Assembly (NCBI RefSeq): GCF_030528505.1
Contig: NZ_JAUMYS010000010.1
Coordinates: forward strand, 1-39,879
DNA length: 39,879 nt
Reading direction: 5' to 3'
Source: Tannerella sp.
GTDB taxonomy: Bacteria; Bacteroidota; Bacteroidia; Bacteroidales; Tannerellaceae
How positions within the stretch are numbered: position 1 is the stretch's first letter; each line of letters begins with the position of its first letter. The notes under the pieces are model-generated. The model was not told the DNA's origin. It searched no databases and saw nothing but the letters and a program-made list of their open reading frames with translations. Position numbers and translations under genes: made by a program. This document shows, piece after piece, positions 27,186 to 35,959 of the stretch.

Positions 27186-27566
27186 TCACTTTCTCTTTGA
27201 AGAGAACAAATTTCCAATCCATTTTTTAGCCCGTCTGATGCCCCAGGCGATAAGCAACGGTTGTGCGAATTCCCAGGCATAGGGAATGAGGCCGGTACCT
27301 AACGACAAGAAATCGGCCGGTCGCAGCGATGAAAGCGAAGCAACCGAAGGAGCCGGAGAAAGGGCCGCAGCTTTTTTCTTTTCCGATTTGGAAGAACCGG
27401 ACGTCGAGAAGAGGGCGGAAATGCCAGAGAAGAGAAGGCGGCCAGCGTTTTCACGCATATACCGAAATTCTTCGTTTAGTTTCTGCTCTTGTATCCGACA
27501 TAATAGCCGGAGGCGTTCTCTATCAGTCTGCAATTTACTCAGCGGTGTCTGTTTCGGAAGGGTCAT
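27186..27566 (-). CDS. Envelope-operon protein of unknown function
   Basis: About 126 residues from an ATG at 27566 (earlier in-frame ATGs at 27572, 27581 and 27602 are possible; all overlap the end of the holin-like gene). A helical, charged N-terminal half (KLQTDRERLRLLCRIQEQKLNEEFRYMRENAGRLLF) is followed by a Ser/Lys/Ala-rich linker and a C-terminal hydrophobic segment with a basic end (WGIRRAKKWIGNLFSSKRK). It is the third gene of a YtxH/holin-like operon; such trios are common in Bacteroidales and linked to envelope stress. Function unknown. Confidence 0.7.
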   Translation of the reverse strand: MTLPKQTPLSKLQTDRERLRLLCRIQEQKLNEEFRYMRENAGRLLFSGISALFSTSGSSKSEKKKAAALSPAPSVASLSSLRPADFLSLGTGLIPYAWEFAQPLLIAWGIRRAKKWIGNLFSSKRK

Positions 27567-27936
27567 GTTCATCGGTTTCATCGGTTTTATGGTCATTGGC
27601 AATCAGTGCTGCAATTACGGTATTCAAAACGCGCGTTTGTATTTTTTCCTTGAAAAGAACAACTCCTCCGATCATCAGGAGGTAGATGCCTACAACGATC
27701 GAAAAACCAATGCCTTTCGAGTTGAGCCATTCGCCCAGAAAGAAACCGAGCGCAAGGAAAATAAAGAGACTCAGGAAGAACCCGAGTGTAAGTAGTATCA
27801 GGCCATATGAAAGGACCGAAATGACTTTTCCCGTCCGTTCATAAGTACCTAATTTCAGCAGTTCAAATTTTAATTCACCGTAGGTGGTGATATCTTTTTT
27901 CAGTTCTCGGAAGAAGTTTTCCGTATCAAGTTTCAT
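27535..27936 (-). CDS. Phage-holin-superfamily / DUF1469-like membrane protein
   Basis: 133 residues: an amphipathic N-terminal helix (FFRELKKDITTYGELKFELLKL), two adjacent transmembrane segments (about 38-62 and 73-97) and an acidic, hydrophilic tail (DETDEHDPSETDTAE). This is the layout of the actinobacterial/Bacteroidetes holin-X or YqjE-like family. Despite the name, these chromosomal proteins are envelope proteins, not phage lysis genes; no phage genes are near. It lies 7 nt after the YtxH gene. Confidence 0.8.
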   Translation of the reverse strand: MKLDTENFFRELKKDITTYGELKFELLKLGTYERTGKVISVLSYGLILLTLGFFLSLFIFLALGFFLGEWLNSKGIGFSIVVGIYLLMIGGVVLFKEKIQTRVLNTVIAALIANDHKTDETDEHDPSETDTAE

Positions 27937-27943
27937 ATAAACA

Positions 27944-28171
27944 TTATTTTACTTCGGTGGCTTGGGCTTCTTCAACGAGTTCGTGTATCCGGCTTTCTTT
28001 GAATTTGGAAACAGCCGACTGAAATCCGTCTTTCACTTTTCCTACCATCTCGTTTAATTCGTCGAATAATTCTCCTTTCTTATCTGTTGCGGCCAGGTAG
28101 CCTATCGTTGCCCCCACTGCGGCTCCAATCACGAGGCCTAATAGTAATTTGGGATCTACATTTCTGTTCAT
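27944..28171 (-). CDS. YtxH-domain small membrane protein
   Basis: 75 residues. A glycine-rich transmembrane segment (LLLGLVIGAAVGATIGYLAA, 9-28) leads into a charged helix (DELNEMVGKVKDGFQSAVSKFKES), the YtxH (general stress) layout. It is the first gene of the trio and has its own promoter at 28204-28234. Associated in the family with membrane and stress physiology; the molecular role is not known. Confidence 0.82.
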   Translation of the reverse strand: MNRNVDPKLLLGLVIGAAVGATIGYLAATDKKGELFDELNEMVGKVKDGFQSAVSKFKESRIHELVEEAQATEVK

Positions 28172-28203
28172 AGCGGTTTATATTATAAAAATGAATACTC
28201 CTA

Positions 28204-28234
28204 CAAATATAAGATTTCTTTTCAGCCAATCAAA
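28204..28234 (-). promoter_or_regulatory. Full -33/-7 promoter of the YtxH operon
   Basis: On the minus strand TTTG (28234-28231), 19 nt, and TATATTTG (28211-28204) match the Bacteroidota consensus at both boxes. The ATG follows 33 nt downstream. Confidence 0.65.
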
Positions 28235-28259
28235 TGATTGTAATGGTTTTTAATGTTAT

Positions 28260-29138
28260 TTAAGAGTTGAGTCCGTCTGTGTTTTCGTGTCTTTTTTCTG
28301 TCCGCACGGCCACCCATTGATCGCGGGATGTGTGCGAAAGAAGCGTCAGCCTGTTCAGTCGGCATTCTTTTTCTATCGCGGGGATATCTTCTTCGTAGAA
28401 ACCACTCATATAAAGCTGTCCGCCGCATTTTAGTACCGATACATAGTGGCGGATGTTATTCAGCAGGATGTTGCGGTTGATGTTGGCAAAGATATAATCG
28501 AACGTTCCGAAATGTGGGAGGCATTCTGCTCCACCTTGTTCTATTCGTATATCGGGATTGTTGTTGAGCCGGCAATTCTCAATCGCGTTTCGGTAGGCCC
28601 ACTCGTCGATGTCGATGGCGACAACACGCTGAGCATGTTTACGAGCCGCCAAAATGGCGAGTACGGCGGTGCCGCATCCCATGTCGAGCACTTCCTTGCC
28701 GCGCAGATCAAGCGCGAGCATCTCACAGAGCATGAGATAAGTCGTGGCGTGATTGCCGGTGCCGAATGCCATTCTCGGGTCGATGACGAGGGTATGCTCG
28801 TATCCTTCTTCCGGCTTGTGAAACGATGCGCGGATAAGGCATTGCTTGCCGATGCGGATGGGCTGAAAATAGTTTTTCTCCCATTCCTCGTTCCAGTTTC
28901 GGGCTGCAATCGGTGTGTGCGTATGATGAATGACCGTTTCTTCGAGCGGAAAAGCGGACAGGCAATCTGTCAAAGTGTCAGGCTGAAAGGCGGAGACGGG
29001 GATATAGGCTTTCAGGCCGTTTTCGTCAGATACAAAGCTTTCAAATCCAATAGTTCCCAGTTCGGTCGCCAAAATATCGTTAATCACTTCTGTAGCTACA
29101 AGCGATGTGTAGCTGAATTGAAATTCGTAATAATCCAT
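28260..29138 (-). CDS. prmA: Ribosomal protein L11 methyltransferase
   Basis: 292 residues. The N-terminal L11-binding domain leads into ARNWNEEWEKNYFQPIRI and RMAFGTGNHATTYLML, both PrmA-specific. The SAM site is VLDMGCGTAVLAILAA, with VVAIDIDEWAYRNAIENC after it and FANINRNIL as the active-site N-P-P-Y-like position. It trimethylates L11 in the ribosome. Monocistronic or read ahead of the YtxH operon, which has its own promoter. Confidence 0.93.
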   Translation of the reverse strand: MDYYEFQFSYTSLVATEVINDILATELGTIGFESFVSDENGLKAYIPVSAFQPDTLTDCLSAFPLEETVIHHTHTPIAARNWNEEWEKNYFQPIRIGKQCLIRASFHKPEEGYEHTLVIDPRMAFGTGNHATTYLMLCEMLALDLRGKEVLDMGCGTAVLAILAARKHAQRVVAIDIDEWAYRNAIENCRLNNNPDIRIEQGGAECLPHFGTFDYIFANINRNILLNNIRHYVSVLKCGGQLYMSGFYEEDIPAIEKECRLNRLTLLSHTSRDQWVAVRTEKRHENTDGLNS

Positions 29139-29354
29139 AATGCGTCATAAAGCTGCCCGACAAAGATAGTAAATTCGGCAGATATGTATTTGTCTTTTTT
29201 ATACTCGTTCAAGCCTGTCGCACCAAAAGCTTTTTGTTTCTTTTTTTTCGGTTAAAATTATGCCGGAAATCGCATGTTTTGTAGAAAAAATACGATATTT
29301 GTACCGGATGAATAAACAGGACAGATGGAAGCACACCTCAATAAAAATAAAAAG

Positions 29355-30371
29355 ATGAAGATAAAAGCACAGCTGTTATTGGTCGGCCTTATGATGTTCT
29401 CGGTCGCTTGTCTAAGCAACAAAAAGCAAACGTCATACGAAGAGGATATTACGTATGATTACTACCGTAACGATCATTACGGTTATACGGTGGTTTATCC
29501 TTTATTCCTCCTACCCGAGGGCGAAGGTCGTGAGGAGGGGCAAACGTTCGTAGCAGACGATGGGATATCGAACATGCAGGTGTACCGGACCGACAAAGCC
29601 GGTCTTTCGCTTGAAGAGGCTTACCGGAAAGATATTGAAGGGCGGAACGTCTCCGAAAAGCAACTTGAGAAGAACTTTTACCGGATGGTATGGAAGGAGA
29701 GGCAAAATACTTGTATGCAATATACCTTTTGGGGTTACGAATCGTTTCATGAACTGAAATTTACGTATACGCCTCAAAATGCCTCTCGTTTCGGGGCGGT
29801 TATTCCGGTCGTTGTCGAGTCGTTGATGGTCGATGGATTAGGCCGGGAAGAGGATGAAGATCCCGACGGGTTTATTAGTTTCCTGTTTGAGTTCCTAGAT
29901 GTATGCTTCTATGAAAAGAACCTGAATCGACTGATTCGGGATCATGACCCATGCTTGTCGCCTTACATCGATCCTCAAATGGGTTTGCAACGCTACTATG
30001 CACCGGGAGTTTTTGTTTATTTGGCCGGAAGTGACCGGAATTTCGGGTTCGACGAATACGGTGATTTTACGTTCGAGCCGTGTGCAGGGGGCGAGATTTC
30101 GGTGACGGAACTTCCGGACGGGAAGAGCGCGTGTGAACTGGAATTCGATAACGAAGGTGAAGTATATTATGAATCGGTGGAGAAGGTGCCCGATGTCGTA
30201 GTGAATGCGGAAACCCTCGAGACGAAGCCCGTCGTCTTGCCGTATTCTGACGCCCAAATACGCGTCGTTTACGTGCCTAACAAGCATCATTCTCCCGTGG
30301 CGCTCTACTTTGTCCTCACTCCGGACGGCTGGAAATTCGTCTTTATCGATGACACGTTGTGCGGAGCTTAA
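29355..30371 (+). CDS. Predicted lipoprotein of unknown function
   Basis: 338 residues from the ATG at 29355; upstream in-frame codons back to 29325 would add a hydrophilic leader, and only this start gives a clean lipoprotein signal (MKIKAQLLLVGLMMFSVAC). The mature part begins with a Ser/Lys linker and contains an N-terminal beta-rich domain (to about residue 165) and a C-terminal region ending VALYFVLTPDGWKFVFIDD. No recognised motif. 29151-29354 has no other gene. Probably anchored to the outer or inner membrane facing the periplasm. Confidence 0.72.
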   Translation: MKIKAQLLLVGLMMFSVACLSNKKQTSYEEDITYDYYRNDHYGYTVVYPLFLLPEGEGREEGQTFVADDGISNMQVYRTDKAGLSLEEAYRKDIEGRNVSEKQLEKNFYRMVWKERQNTCMQYTFWGYESFHELKFTYTPQNASRFGAVIPVVVESLMVDGLGREEDEDPDGFISFLFEFLDVCFYEKNLNRLIRDHDPCLSPYIDPQMGLQRYYAPGVFVYLAGSDRNFGFDEYGDFTFEPCAGGEISVTELPDGKSACELEFDNEGEVYYESVEKVPDVVVNAETLETKPVVLPYSDAQIRVVYVPNKHHSPVALYFVLTPDGWKFVFIDDTLCGA

Positions 30372-30382
30372 AAAAGGCGGCT

Positions 30383-31207
30383 ATGCATCGAATAAAATTG
30401 TTCCAATGTAAGGCAAGTGATTTTTCGCAGTCTTTCTCTTCGCCCGATTATCATATTTTACTGTTTAAGGGTGAAGGGGATTTTTCGGTCGATTTTACAA
30501 CATACCGTTGCAACGGGGCGACGGTACTCTTTTTTACGCCTTTTCAAACGCTGGTATGGGGTTCCGGCGATCAGATTGAAATCGAAGGATTGGCTTTTCA
30601 CGGCGATTTTTATTGCATCGAATATCACAAACACGATGTGGCCTGCAACGGGTTGCTCTTTAATAATATATATATGTATCCGCATATCACGGTTTCGGAT
30701 ACCGATTTCGATGAGCTTCATTTTTTGCTCGGAAAAATACGTCGTGAGCTGACGTGTGACTCTTCGTTCTCCGACGCTATTCTGAAAGCCTATCTACAAC
30801 TGATTCTCGCTCTTTGCAGCCGGACGAAAAAACAACAGTTACACGAAGTCGAAGCGGCTGCCATCGACTGGACGCGGGAGATGAACGACATCCGTCAACT
30901 GATCGATACGCACTTTCTGACCCAACGCAGCCCTTCGTTTTATGCATCGGAGTTGGCCCTTTCTCCCAGCGCCTTATCGAAAAAAACACGGCAGTTTTTC
31001 GGGAAAACTCCCACGCAGTTGATTCAAGATCGGGTAGTGCTCGAAGCAAAAAAGATGTTGCACTTGACCCGAATTCCCATAAAAGAAATTGCGACTCAGC
31101 TTAACTTCGAGGATGTCTTTTATTTCAGCCGCTACTTCAGAAAAACCGTCGGGCTGTCGCCTCTTCATTATCGGCAGGAAGTCGGTATCTCGATCGTGGC
31201 AAAATAG
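30383..31207 (+). CDS. AraC-family transcriptional regulator
   Basis: 274 residues from the ATG at 30383. An N-terminal cupin-like sensing half (about 1-130) is followed by a C-terminal double helix-turn-helix: ASELALSPSALSKKTRQFFG, then the second helix pair with IKEIATQLNFEDVFYFSRYFRKTVGLSPLHYR, the AraC signature. The next gene encodes a DUF417 (RclC-like) membrane protein with its own promoter; this pairing resembles rclR-rclC, so the regulator may respond to oxidative or reactive-chlorine stress. RclR senses with cysteines; here several are present (for example in VACNGLL) but their role is not shown. Confidence 0.85.
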   Translation: MHRIKLFQCKASDFSQSFSSPDYHILLFKGEGDFSVDFTTYRCNGATVLFFTPFQTLVWGSGDQIEIEGLAFHGDFYCIEYHKHDVACNGLLFNNIYMYPHITVSDTDFDELHFLLGKIRRELTCDSSFSDAILKAYLQLILALCSRTKKQQLHEVEAAAIDWTREMNDIRQLIDTHFLTQRSPSFYASELALSPSALSKKTRQFFGKTPTQLIQDRVVLEAKKMLHLTRIPIKEIATQLNFEDVFYFSRYFRKTVGLSPLHYRQEVGISIVAK

Positions 31208-31232
31208 TCTATGTATTATCCGTTTCTGTCCA

Positions 31233-31263
31233 TTGTCGGAAACGATTGCCATCCTTACCTTTG
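31233..31263 (+). promoter_or_regulatory. Full promoter of the DUF417 gene
   Basis: TTG (31233-31235), 20 nt, and TACCTTTG (31256-31263) match both promoter boxes. The ATG follows 21 nt after the -7 box. Confidence 0.65.
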
Positions 31264-31283
31264 CACCAAAATTTTTAAAAGAC

Positions 31284-31922
31284 ATGACGATGGAAAAAAT
31301 TAAAACTTGGATCGACTACGGTCTCCATTTTTTGGCTGATAGCCAAACACATTTTATTAACTTTGTCCGCGTGGCCATCTTTATTGTAATGGCTTGGATC
31401 GGAGGGCTCAAAGCTTTTCAGTACGAAGCCGACGGCATTGTGCCTTTTGTTTCTAACAGTCCTTTTATGAGTTTTTTGTATCAACGCTCCGATAAAATGA
31501 CCATTAACGAAAAAGGCGAAACGGTGAAAGAATATACCGTGCATCGGAATCCCGAAGGAAAAATGGTGGCCCGCAACATTGAATGGCACAAATCGAACGG
31601 AACCTACCTCTTCTCTTACGGTTTAGGGACGTTTATTGTGTTGATTGGCACGTTGGTTCTGCTCGGAATATGGAGCCCGAAAATCGGAGTTGTAGGAGGC
31701 GTACTTACTTTTTTGATGTCAATTGTCACGCTCTCGTTTCTGGTTACGACTCCCGAAACATGGGTACCCAACCTCGGAGGGGACATGCCTACGCCCAACT
31801 ACGGATTTCCGTATCTTTCGGGGGCCGGAAGACTCGTGATAAAAGATGTCATTATGATGGCCGGCGGTTTAGTCGCGGCAGCAGACTCTGCCCGGCGTCT
31901 CTTGAGAAAACAAAACAACTGA
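31284..31922 (+). CDS. DUF417 (YkgB/RclC-like) membrane protein
   Basis: 212 residues from the ATG at 31284, which has the promoter 21 nt upstream; earlier in-frame codons overlap the regulator gene. It has about four transmembrane segments (near 24-42, 112-132, 137-157 and 182-200) and the family signature AWIGGLKAFQYEADGIVPFVSNSPFMSFLY, plus NYGFPYLSGAGRLVIKDVIMM. In Escherichia coli the relative RclC is an inner-membrane protein of the reactive-chlorine resistance operon; its activity is unknown. A strong terminator follows. Confidence 0.87.
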   Translation: MTMEKIKTWIDYGLHFLADSQTHFINFVRVAIFIVMAWIGGLKAFQYEADGIVPFVSNSPFMSFLYQRSDKMTINEKGETVKEYTVHRNPEGKMVARNIEWHKSNGTYLFSYGLGTFIVLIGTLVLLGIWSPKIGVVGGVLTFLMSIVTLSFLVTTPETWVPNLGGDMPTPNYGFPYLSGAGRLVIKDVIMMAGGLVAAADSARRLLRKQNN

Positions 31923-31929
31923 TTTCTCT

Positions 31930-31955
31930 CCGGCAGCTTTCGTAAAGGTTGCCGG
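31930..31955 (+). terminator. Terminator of the DUF417 gene
   Basis: CCGGCAGC (31930-31937) and GTTGCCGG (31948-31955) pair with one wobble around a 10-nt loop, followed by a T-run (31957-31963). The stretch from here to 32268 is AT-rich and shows no gene. Confidence 0.78.
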
Positions 31956-32268
31956 ATTTTTTTATCTTATTATCATTGTTTTTGCGACCAATGAATATAT
32001 CCTTTACTTATCATTGCAAAAGAAATCTGAATGATACAGAACATCTTTTTTGCCGGCAGGGGAAAAATGATAATTGATATTAGAAAAACACTCCTTTTAA
32101 GAAATATATTCTCTCTTTTTGAAACCATGAGATTGCCCTTAATTCGATATAAAATAGCTCGAAATCAATGAAAAATATTTTTTGCACCCTGTTTTGACCA
32201 CTTCTCTTTTTTACTCCATATTGTAACATTTAGCTTCTTTTCGTATCTAATGGATGTGAAAATAAATA

Positions 32269-33138
32269 ATGAATAAAATGAGAACATCTGGAATTTTAAA
32301 AACAGCCTGCCTGCTCAGTATTTTCTTGATTCATAGTGTTGTATTGGGAGGGCAAGTAGCAACAAAAGCGTTTGAAGTTGTGAAAAGTGGACAAGGTAAG
32401 CAAGCACTTATCTTTATACCCGGATTTGCCTGTTCGGGAGAAGTCTGGGATGAAACAAAAGTTTATTTCGAGAATGATTATACTTGTTATACGTTGACCA
32501 TGGCCGGTTTTGCAGGCGTAAAACCACAAGCACATCCTTCGTTCGAATGTTGGAAGGATAGTATTGTTCAATTTATTTATAGTCATTCGATTGAACAACC
32601 TGTTGTCGTAGGACACAGCATGGGAGCGGGCTTGGCTATGGTACTTGCGGCCGACCATCCCGAACTGATCGCTAAAATTGTTGTCGTCGATGGATTACCT
32701 TCTTTACCAGCCTTGATCAATCCGGATTTTAAAGCTGTAGAGAAACCTGATTGTACTTCACATGTTCAGCAGTTTTGTTCGGTTACGGACAGCCAATTTT
32801 ATCATATGCAGAAAATATCTATTTCGCAACTAGTGAGTGATACTTCCAGACAAGCCTTGATCCTAGAGTGGAGTCTTCGATCAGACCGAAAAACATTGGC
32901 AGAGATGTATTGCAGTTTTGCCAATACTGATTTGAGGAGGCGGATAAAACAGATACAATGTCCTGCACTTATCTTGCTGGCTGCACCATTCAGAGGAATG
33001 AAACTGGCAGTCGAAGAGCAGTTCAAGTATCTCCCCCAAGCAGATATTCAGTATTCCGATAAAGCCTTACATTTTATAATGTATGACGATAAAGCATGGT
33101 ATTTAAGTTGGCTAACTGATTTTATAAGAAAGCCATAA
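32269..33138 (+). CDS. Alpha/beta hydrolase with signal peptide
   Basis: 289 residues. The hydrophobic segment 9-27 acts as a signal peptide or anchor. The hydrolase fold is clear: oxyanion region IFIPGFACSGEVW, nucleophile S117 in GHSMGAG, and catalytic histidine H268 in KALHFIM. The acid is probably an aspartate in the late strand region. It would cleave an ester, amide or similar bond in the periplasm; the substrate is unknown. Its stop directly abuts the start of the sigma factor gene, so enzyme and regulator are co-expressed. Confidence 0.82.
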   Translation: MNKMRTSGILKTACLLSIFLIHSVVLGGQVATKAFEVVKSGQGKQALIFIPGFACSGEVWDETKVYFENDYTCYTLTMAGFAGVKPQAHPSFECWKDSIVQFIYSHSIEQPVVVGHSMGAGLAMVLAADHPELIAKIVVVDGLPSLPALINPDFKAVEKPDCTSHVQQFCSVTDSQFYHMQKISISQLVSDTSRQALILEWSLRSDRKTLAEMYCSFANTDLRRRIKQIQCPALILLAAPFRGMKLAVEEQFKYLPQADIQYSDKALHFIMYDDKAWYLSWLTDFIRKP

Positions 33139-33609
33139 ATGGTTTTTGAAAAGATTTATCAAATGTATTGGCCAAGGGTGTTCCGCTTGTGCATGGGCTA
33201 TACGAATGACTATAGTTTGGCTCAAGACATGGCGCAAGAGACGTTTCTTGTCATATGGAAAGCGTTACCGCAATTCAGAGGAGAAGCAAACATCGAGACA
33301 TGGATTTTCAGGATTGCAACGAATAACTGTCTGCGGTATATCGAAAAGGAAGCTCGTTTTCCTAAAGCGGAATTTCCGGTACATGGAGTGGGAGAGGAGC
33401 AGCCAACAGATACGGAATGTCAAATTCGGCAGCTTTATGCGTATATTTCAGCTCTTCCCGAAATAGAGCGTATCATTATTTCGTTAATGCTAGAGGGAGT
33501 AAAACAGTCTGATATTGCTGATGTGGTAGGGCTTTCAAATGCCAATGTAAGGGTGAAAATCCATCGAATCAAAGAAAAATTAGCTCGTAATTTTAAAGAA
33601 AATGAATAG
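33139..33609 (+). CDS. ECF sigma-70 family RNA polymerase sigma factor
   Basis: 156 residues with the ECF layout: region 2 (FEKIYQMYWPRVFRLCMGYT, then AQDMAQETFLVIWKAL and ETWIFRIATNNCLRYI) and region 4 (ALPEIERIIISLMLEGVKQSDIADVVGLSNANVRVKIHRIKEKL). It directs RNA polymerase to a small regulon. It starts on the base after the hydrolase stop and overlaps the next gene by 8 nt. The downstream membrane protein is the likely anti-sigma factor, although it lacks a recognisable ASD domain. Confidence 0.88.
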   Translation: MVFEKIYQMYWPRVFRLCMGYTNDYSLAQDMAQETFLVIWKALPQFRGEANIETWIFRIATNNCLRYIEKEARFPKAEFPVHGVGEEQPTDTECQIRQLYAYISALPEIERIIISLMLEGVKQSDIADVVGLSNANVRVKIHRIKEKLARNFKENE

Positions 33610-34201
33610 GAATAAAATGGATATTACTCATCTGTGGAAAGAGCAGAAAGTAGAGCCACCAAGCATAGAAGAACTTTTCTTCAAGATGGAACGTCTGAAA
33701 AGAACGAACAGAAAAACAATACTGTTTCTGAATCTGATTCTCTTCAGTACCACGATTGTTATTTTATTTATCTGGTATTCTTATCAACCACGATTTCTGA
33801 GCACCAAGTTGGGGGCTTGTTTGACGATATGTGCTATGGGTATTTATGTGATTGCGGCTCATCGAGGTCGACTATTGTTCCGACGCATAAACAGAAGTGA
33901 TGGGGATGCCCGTTCTAATTTGAATTTGTTTCTGTCAATCAAAAAGAGGCAGCGGGTTATGCAAACGATTGTACTGAATTTGTATTTTATATTTTTTTCG
34001 GTTGGAATACTTCTTTATATGTATGAATATGTTGCTCTCATGACTTTCTGGAAAGCCCTTCTTGCCTACCTTTCCATCATCGTCTGGATCAATGTGAATT
34101 GGTTTTACTTTCGTCCGAAACAGATTCGAAAGCAGCAGCAGAAGTTGAATGACATCATCGACCGTTTACAACATATTTGCGATCAGATGAATCGATTGTA
34201 A
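33602..34201 (+). CDS. Four-span membrane protein, possible anti-sigma factor
   Basis: 199 residues. A cytoplasmic N-terminal stretch (MNRNKMDITHLWKEQKVEPPSI) is followed by four hydrophobic spans (about 38-57, 66-84, 120-140, 146-166) and a C-terminal amphipathic helix (QQQKLNDIIDRLQHICDQMNRL). It overlaps the sigma factor gene by 8 nt. The N-terminal segment is in the right place to hold the sigma factor at the membrane, but no zinc anti-sigma motif is present, so this is inference from context. Confidence 0.7.
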   Translation: MNRNKMDITHLWKEQKVEPPSIEELFFKMERLKRTNRKTILFLNLILFSTTIVILFIWYSYQPRFLSTKLGACLTICAMGIYVIAAHRGRLLFRRINRSDGDARSNLNLFLSIKKRQRVMQTIVLNLYFIFFSVGILLYMYEYVALMTFWKALLAYLSIIVWINVNWFYFRPKQIRKQQQKLNDIIDRLQHICDQMNRL

Positions 34202-34222
34202 AACGCTTTTCTAAAAAAAGAA

Positions 34223-34268
34223 GATGGCCTTAGGCGTATTCACTTTGTAGAGAATAGGCAAGGCCATC
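34223..34268. terminator. Bidirectional terminator
   Basis: GATGGCCTT (34223-34231) pairs perfectly with AAGGCCATC (34260-34268) around a 28-nt loop, between convergent genes. An A-rich run precedes it on the plus strand, which reads as a T-run for the minus-strand gene. Confidence 0.7.
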
Positions 34269-34287
34269 ATCCTTTCTTCTTTTGGTC

Positions 34288-34881
34288 TTACTTCTGTTCG
34301 TGGACGGTAAATCCTTCCGGAATCGTAAACTTGTCGGTGGGTATCGACTCGTTCTCTTTGATTTCTTTGGCTTCGTCCGTAACAATGACCTGTCCCTCGT
34401 TGACGGACTCGAATTTCAGCATGATACCTTCCCATATCCAGACCGTCGCCTGGAACTTCATGTCGCCCTGCGGAATGTCGAGCATATATTTTTTACATAA
34501 TTTACCGGCTATTTCTTCTTCGCCGCTTTCCTTGATGTTGTATTTCGTCCTGTCTTCCTGGGTGAGGTTGCGGTAGTTATACGGTTCATCGGGTGCAGGC
34601 ATCCGGTAAGCTTTTTTTTCTTCCATATCGATGGAAACATTCGTTTTTCCTTCGGCAATCGTACGCATGAGTTTCTCCATATTCGCGACTTTAATATGCA
34701 GTTCGGTCGCTTCCTTTTCGCCGTAATCGTCGAAGTAAAGCGTGTTCTGCATCTTTTGTCCCATGGCCGTCACTTCTTTTTTGATCACGGCCGATTTGAT
34801 ACCGTACTTCGTCATTTCCTGTGCCGAGAGTCGGATGCCCGACAATAAAAGCATGCCGGTAATAAACAGTCTTATTTTCAT
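34288..34881 (-). CDS. Secreted protein, GLPGLI/DUF4412-like
   Basis: 197 residues with a signal peptide (MKIRLFITGMLLLSGIRLSAQ). The mature part is beta-rich with patterns such as YGIKSAVIKKEVTAMGQKMQNTLYFDDYGEKEATEL, EEEIAGKLCKKYMLDIP and a C-terminal IPEGFTV, resembling Bacteroidota secreted proteins of the DUF4412 type. No catalytic motif. It lies 21 nt behind galE in the same direction and is probably co-transcribed. Confidence 0.72.
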   Translation of the reverse strand: MKIRLFITGMLLLSGIRLSAQEMTKYGIKSAVIKKEVTAMGQKMQNTLYFDDYGEKEATELHIKVANMEKLMRTIAEGKTNVSIDMEEKKAYRMPAPDEPYNYRNLTQEDRTKYNIKESGEEEIAGKLCKKYMLDIPQGDMKFQATVWIWEGIMLKFESVNEGQVIVTDEAKEIKENESIPTDKFTIPEGFTVHEQK

Positions 34882-34902
34882 ATTGTTCGTTTTGTGATGA
34901 GG

Positions 34903-35937
34903 TTATGATTGGTTCCTTAATTTCTTTTGCCATTCCCAAGCGGATTTAAGCGTGTCAGCCAGTGTCTCTCGAGCTGTCCAGCCAAGCGTTTCGTTGGCGT
35001 GTTTCGGGTCTGCCCAGACTTTCTCGATATCTCCTTCGCGACGTCCGGTAATCTTATGCGGCACCTTGACGCCTGTGGCTTCTTCGAATGTGCGGATCAG
35101 CTCGAGTACGGAGACGCCGCGCCCTGTGCCGAGATTGAATATTTCCAGCGGCTCGTTCGATGCATTGTTCAGCATCCGGTCGATAGCGATGACATGTGCC
35201 TTGGCCAAGTCTACCACATTGATGTAGTCACGTATGCATGAGCCGTCCGGGGTATTGTAGTCGTTCCCGAAGACACTCAGCTCCTTACGTATGCCTGCTG
35301 CCGTCTGTGTCAGGAAAGGGACGAGGTTTTGCGGAATGCCGATAGGCAACTCGCCGATTTCGGCCGAGGGATGTGCGCCGATCGGGTTGAAATAGCGTAG
35401 CAGGATACTTTTGAAGGGCGCTCCCGCATGAATCGTATCGCGTATGATTTCTTCGTTGATCTGTTTCGTGTTGCCGTAAGGCGAGCAGGCCGGCTGAATG
35501 GGCGCCTCTTCGGTGACTGGCAGATGGTCGGCGTCCGGCTGTCCGTAGACTGTGCACGACGAAGAAAAGACAAGCCCTTTGATACCGTGCTTGGGCATCA
35601 GTTCGAGCAGGTTGATCAGTGAAACGAGGTTGTTGCGATAATATTTCAACGGTTTTTGTACGGATTCGCCTACCGCCTTGCTGGCTGCAAAGTGGATGAT
35701 TCCTTCGATACCCGGATGGTCGGTCATCACTCGGTCTAATGCTTCCTTATCGTTACAGTCGACGGCTTCGAAAACAGGTCGCTGTCCTGTGATTTTTTCA
35801 ATACCGTCAAGCACACCGATCTCCGAATTCGATAAATTGTCGATGCTGATTACTTCATAGCCTGCGTTTTGCAGTTCTACCGTCGTATGCGAACCGATGT
35901 AGCCGGTTCCGCCTGTTACTAATATTTTCTTCGTCAT
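34903..35937 (-). CDS. galE: UDP-glucose 4-epimerase
   Basis: 344 residues. The NAD-binding motif TGGTGYIGS lies at 8-16, the catalytic Tyr154 and Lys158 in SPYGNTK, and FSSSCTVYG and the substrate loop RYFNPIGAHPSAEIGE are conserved. It interconverts UDP-glucose and UDP-galactose in the Leloir pathway and supplies surface polysaccharide precursors. A consensus -7 box 23 nt upstream gives a short leader. Confidence 0.94.
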   Translation of the reverse strand: MTKKILVTGGTGYIGSHTTVELQNAGYEVISIDNLSNSEIGVLDGIEKITGQRPVFEAVDCNDKEALDRVMTDHPGIEGIIHFAASKAVGESVQKPLKYYRNNLVSLINLLELMPKHGIKGLVFSSSCTVYGQPDADHLPVTEEAPIQPACSPYGNTKQINEEIIRDTIHAGAPFKSILLRYFNPIGAHPSAEIGELPIGIPQNLVPFLTQTAAGIRKELSVFGNDYNTPDGSCIRDYINVVDLAKAHVIAIDRMLNNASNEPLEIFNLGTGRGVSVLELIRTFEEATGVKVPHKITGRREGDIEKVWADPKHANETLGWTARETLADTLKSAWEWQKKLRNQS

Positions 35938-35959
35938 AAGAGTTTGAGTTTTGTATCGC

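Noticed and set aside
27535..27936. Prophage, because of a holin-like protein
   Set aside because: It is the chromosomal YtxH/holin-X-type envelope operon; no other phage gene is nearby.
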